Source of the DNA: a virus
IMG/VR virus record: IMGVR_UViG_3300032241_001337
Span: 1-25,099 of that record
Direction: 5' to 3' (one strand)
Length of the DNA: 25,099 bases
The notes beneath the pieces are model-generated. The model worked only from the letters and a program-made list of their open reading frames with translations, was not told where the DNA came from and did not search any database. The translations under genes and the position numbers were made by a program. Shown piece by piece: positions 23,101-25,099 of this stretch (position 1 is the first letter of the stretch; every line of letters begins with the position of its first letter).

Positions 23101-25024
23101 CATCAACAAGGTTTTACACAAACGTTGGGCTAAGACTGACATTACAGACCTAGAAACACGTATCAACAATTTGGAATACTACACAACATTAAGTCAACTT
23201 GAAGCAGCTGCAGCTTCAACACAAGTTACAAACTTGAATGGTGTTACTAGACCAAATTATGGTATTTTGGTTGATTCTTTCAATTCATATTCTACTGCTG
23301 ATACGAACAATCCGGATTATTTGGCAAACATCAACGTAAGAACAAATACATTAACACCTTTGGCAATCGTTGATAACTTCCAATTACAAAATCCAGTGGC
23401 CGTTGCAACAGTTGGTACACTAGCAAATACAAACACCTATAATATTAATAATGTTGGTTCACAAACTTATGTGTTCACATTACCATATACAACAGCAAAT
23501 ATTGCTACTCAACCATTAGCAAGTAGTGCGGTTTCTGTTAATCCGTTCTCTGTTGTTATTCAACAAGGCCTTGCACACTTGACACCTCCAATGGATAATT
23601 GGGTTGACAACACACAAGCACCTGCATTGTTAGTTACAGACCCATCGATGCAAGTATATCAAGCAACCGGTGGTGTTAATTTGACCAACTCAGGTGACTT
23701 TGCAACAATTCCTGGTACATCAAGTGTTACTTCAAGTTCAGTTAGTGTTGTGAACCATGGTTCTATCACAAATAGTCCTTATGGTGCAACTATTGGATAC
23801 ACAGCAACAACAACACAAACATACGCAAGTCAAATTCAAAATACTTCTGCATCACCATACAATCCAGTTTCTTCCACTTTTGGAACTAATAATGGTTATT
23901 TGACAAACATCAACATTCTGCCATATATCAGACCACAACAAATTATTGTTCAGGCTTCTGGATTGTTGGTCAATACACCTTTGTCAACATGGTTTGATGG
24001 TGTAAATATTGACAAATACATGACTGCACCAAACACAATTGAATTGACTGGCATATCTGGAACATTTAATCCTGGTGATATTGTTGGTTTTAATTTAACT
24101 GTTAGTGGAACAACATCATTCTATCCAGTTGCTCGTGTAATTTCTGTTTACAATTATCCAAATGGCACACAAACAAGATTATATGTTGCCGATTTGATTG
24201 GTTTCCCAGGAACAATTGGAACAGCAAAATTACAAAATGCATTCTTTGATGTGAATGGTAAATATGTAAATTCTACTGCATCTGGAACAGTTTCTTCAAA
24301 TAGTGTTATTTCTATAAATGCACAAGGACAAATTGGCGGTGTTGGTGGTGGTTATACAGTTTCTTCTAACGGTGCATCATATTCTGGTAATTTGGTTATT
24401 GCACCGACAAACTCCGCATATTGTTCATTCTTGAATCAGTATGGTGTTTGGGGTGATTCTAACCAAAGTTCAACTTATACTGCAAACTTGGCATTCCAAT
24501 CAACCACATCTGGAACATACACATTTACGGCTTCAGCAGATAACAATGCACAATTTTATTTGAATGGTACTTTGTTATTCCAAGTTGGTTCGGGTTCAGG
24601 TGATGGAAACAGAGCTAACTATTCACAAACAACCACATTTACATCATCTTTAACATCAAATACAACTTATGCCGTTAGTTGGACTGCATTCAATACAGGT
24701 GGTCCTGCTGCGGTTGGATTGTTAATTACTGATCCAGCTGGAAATAATGTATTTGATTCAAGAAATCCACCAACATTGACCTATAACAATCCAGGTCAAG
24801 AAATTCCTATGCCCGGTGGTGGTGTTTGGTTTACCGGTGTCACACAAGTTAACCTTGGACCAAGTGCTTCTAATGTCGCAAATTATTACGTTGGTTCAAA
24901 AATAACAATCAACTCGCAACAAGTTTATCAACAAGCAGTTGCATCAACATATACACCACCAACACCGGCACCATCAGGTGGCGGTGGTTCTGGTGGTTGG
25001 TGGAGTTGGTCAGATTGGTTTTGA
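20105..25024 (+). CDS. Giant DUF4815-type virion structural protein with lectin-like C-terminal domain
   Basis: This 1639-residue protein begins SLNFDTYPYYDDFDPQKNFH then RILFKPGYAVQARELTQSQT and ILQNQISEFASAIY, the hallmark of the DUF4815 family of T4-like phage structural proteins. Central beta-rich sequence includes FDFG/NYYSHT elements and a conserved block (YRLSDCIDFRPARQNGQTAY; LLLANLLHDPYTAYVPGEGP; ITDLETRINNLEYYTTLSQL). The segment ILPYIRPQQIIVQASGLLVN then TPLSTWFDGVNIDKYM is another family landmark. Residues about 1427-1560 resemble a PA14-like or related carbohydrate-binding beta fold (SGTYTFTASADNNAQFYLNG). The end is Pro/Gly-rich and closes GGWWSWSDWF. The likely place is the outer baseplate, possibly contacting host glycans. 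AAAAAGG about eight bases upstream of ATG is its ribosome site. Confidence 0.75.
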   Translation: MSLNFDTYPYYDDFDPQKNFHRILFKPGYAVQARELTQSQTILQNQISEFASAIYSQNTPVSGGQVTTNLSCYYLKLNPTFNGASVTAANFANQVIFDAETGTILARVIATAETTSSGTSAGDPPTLIVTYLSGGQFTDGLTIQTTGETTYYASIAASVPAAGNYSTGLSSTASIANGVFYIVNGYNVSQTNNQTYSIGNFVDVANQTIILDKYDNTPSYRIGLQLTETIYDYVNDASLLDPAIGASNFQAPGADRYVLSLSLVNLPLTLGNDQNFIELVRIVNGQIINQVDGTVYSTIDDYFAKRDYETNGDYIVNDFSLTPSANSLGVSANYDLTIGKGVAYVHGYRIENQSQKILTNQRARQTNTIIEDAIYVDYANYITIDTAGGIFDIGQVPQVTFHCVGAAGISSPTNGASANSNTYNSTVVGTGFLRNLQYVSGSGANTKAYVYNAYISDFSANTLSGVATNSSTATTLVINDAADTFSTTANAYYGVSITATTGAIVDVRTVTGYSVSGATKTFTVSSATPFTVTPTTSTSVTLNYNTTDISSIVIANSNYYLTANANININGRTQGLPTGGTVVNGFGSPELIFPLGYSHVANVSGTSYYSTRVYRNKTFTGNTLTLSATSGNSGSPLRFEGPTSTQTGTVNQQNFIVINTATGNIIDFTSSGNTITISSDHTAATLTTSGYPTGMTVDVIAQVQVSSGDSSNFVLKSKNLVSGNTLYGSSSMTTVTSTASVDLTKGQTLIGKAAVAYGSKMSLYVNDIKKIAKVYDTGTTGASISGVALSSFTDVTNYYTLDNGQRDNFYDFGSVSLIPGAPLPSGNILVVYNYYSHTQASSGDGYFSIQSYQSSNSTYGGVSTSPESYAQIPVYTAKDGNVYRLSDCIDFRPARQNGQTAYIWEYSSGSQPTGTSDIGVLIPQNLTNFQSNYGYYLGRQDRLVLTKDKSFQIIQGNPAVNPTLPSQPTGSLLLANLLHDPYTAYVPGEGPAGAVSNLSINKVLHKRWAKTDITDLETRINNLEYYTTLSQLEAAAASTQVTNLNGVTRPNYGILVDSFNSYSTADTNNPDYLANINVRTNTLTPLAIVDNFQLQNPVAVATVGTLANTNTYNINNVGSQTYVFTLPYTTANIATQPLASSAVSVNPFSVVIQQGLAHLTPPMDNWVDNTQAPALLVTDPSMQVYQATGGVNLTNSGDFATIPGTSSVTSSSVSVVNHGSITNSPYGATIGYTATTTQTYASQIQNTSASPYNPVSSTFGTNNGYLTNINILPYIRPQQIIVQASGLLVNTPLSTWFDGVNIDKYMTAPNTIELTGISGTFNPGDIVGFNLTVSGTTSFYPVARVISVYNYPNGTQTRLYVADLIGFPGTIGTAKLQNAFFDVNGKYVNSTASGTVSSNSVISINAQGQIGGVGGGYTVSSNGASYSGNLVIAPTNSAYCSFLNQYGVWGDSNQSSTYTANLAFQSTTSGTYTFTASADNNAQFYLNGTLLFQVGSGSGDGNRANYSQTTTFTSSLTSNTTYAVSWTAFNTGGPAAVGLLITDPAGNNVFDSRNPPTLTYNNPGQEIPMPGGGVWFTGVTQVNLGPSASNVANYYVGSKITINSQQVYQQAVASTYTPPTPAPSGGGGSGGWWSWSDWF

Positions 25025-25060
25025 TAATCAACAGGGTGAATAATTATCGTAAGGTTATAA

Positions 25061-25068
25061 ACTAAATA
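25061..25068 (+). promoter_or_regulatory. Possible late promoter for the gene beyond the window
   Basis: ACTAAATA lies in the 75-base non-coding end of the window (25025-25099), two changes from TATAAATA. A similar CTAAATA occurs on the minus strand just before the start of the gp2-like gene. No start codon with a ribosome site follows within the window. Nothing else was recognised in this stretch. Confidence 0.25.
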
Positions 25069-25099
25069 CCAAAAGATTTAGAGAAACATCGGAACATTA

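Noticed and set aside
25023-25048. Inverted repeat GATAAT / ATTATC after the last gene, as a terminator
   Set aside because: Only six A/T-rich pairs with a 14-base loop and no following T-run; too weak to call.
1-25099. tRNA genes, CRISPR arrays, insertion sequences, homing endonucleases, attachment sites
   Set aside because: No cloverleaf-like sequence, spaced direct repeats, transposase or endonuclease motifs were seen; nearly all sequence is accounted for by structural genes.

Overview
The window is a stretch of a T4-like contractile-tailed phage (myovirus) genome, about 37-39% GC by eye, and almost entirely virion structural genes. The proteins match T4 families (gp32, gp4, gp19, gp26, gp51, gp48, gp53, gp27, gp5, gp25, gp6, gp8). 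They are the divergent, Thr/Asn/Ser/Gly-rich versions seen in marine and freshwater (cyanophage/pelagiphage-type) relatives rather than enteric T-even versions. The host cannot be read from the window. No tRNA, CRISPR array, integrase, transposase or host gene is visible.

Layout. (1) Positions 2-325 (+) hold the C-terminal end of the single-stranded DNA-binding protein gp32, closed by a strong hairpin-plus-T terminator (348-374). (2) Positions 373-6021 (-) form one tightly packed operon. In transcription order it encodes head-completion nuclease-fold protein gp4, a probable DNA-end protector (gp2-like), a tail-tube-family protein (gp19-like), baseplate hub assembly protein gp26, a tiny gp51-like frame, a membrane-spanning protein with a lambda-R-like muralytic domain, and a very hydrophobic tape-measure-like protein. 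(3) From a 30-bp divergent intergenic gap at 6022-6051, everything to 25024 is on the + strand and is the baseplate: tube cap gp48, wedge gp53, hub gp27, a gp5 OB-fold protein, a separate spike, gp25, gp6, a 1197-aa wedge-like protein, a fibre-like protein, gp8, and a 1639-aa DUF4815-type protein. Positions 25025-25099 are non-coding leader for the next gene.

How the genes work together. gp27, the OB-fold protein and the spike form the central hub and needle. gp48 and the gp19-like protein start and build the tube. gp25, gp6, gp53 and gp8, probably with the 1197-aa protein, form the wedges. The fibre-like and 1639-aa proteins decorate the periphery and may touch the host. gp26 and gp51 assist hub and tape-measure assembly. 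Many junctions are stop/start overlaps (TAATG or ATGA), which suggests translational coupling.

Most interesting points. First, gp26 ends at a canonical -1 slippery heptamer (A AAT TTT, 3573-3579 on the minus strand). The -1 frame runs without a stop into a conserved-looking gp51-like frame that has no Shine-Dalgarno and no good start, so a gp26-gp51 frameshift fusion is predicted directly upstream of the tape-measure-type genes. This resembles the lambda G/GT arrangement. Second, T4 gp5 is split here: the OB-fold and the beta-helix spike are separate genes and the lysozyme domain is gone. A GH104-like muralytic domain instead sits in the tape-measure-side protein at 1964-3379. Third, that protein and its downstream neighbour share a paralogous N-terminal docking-like module.
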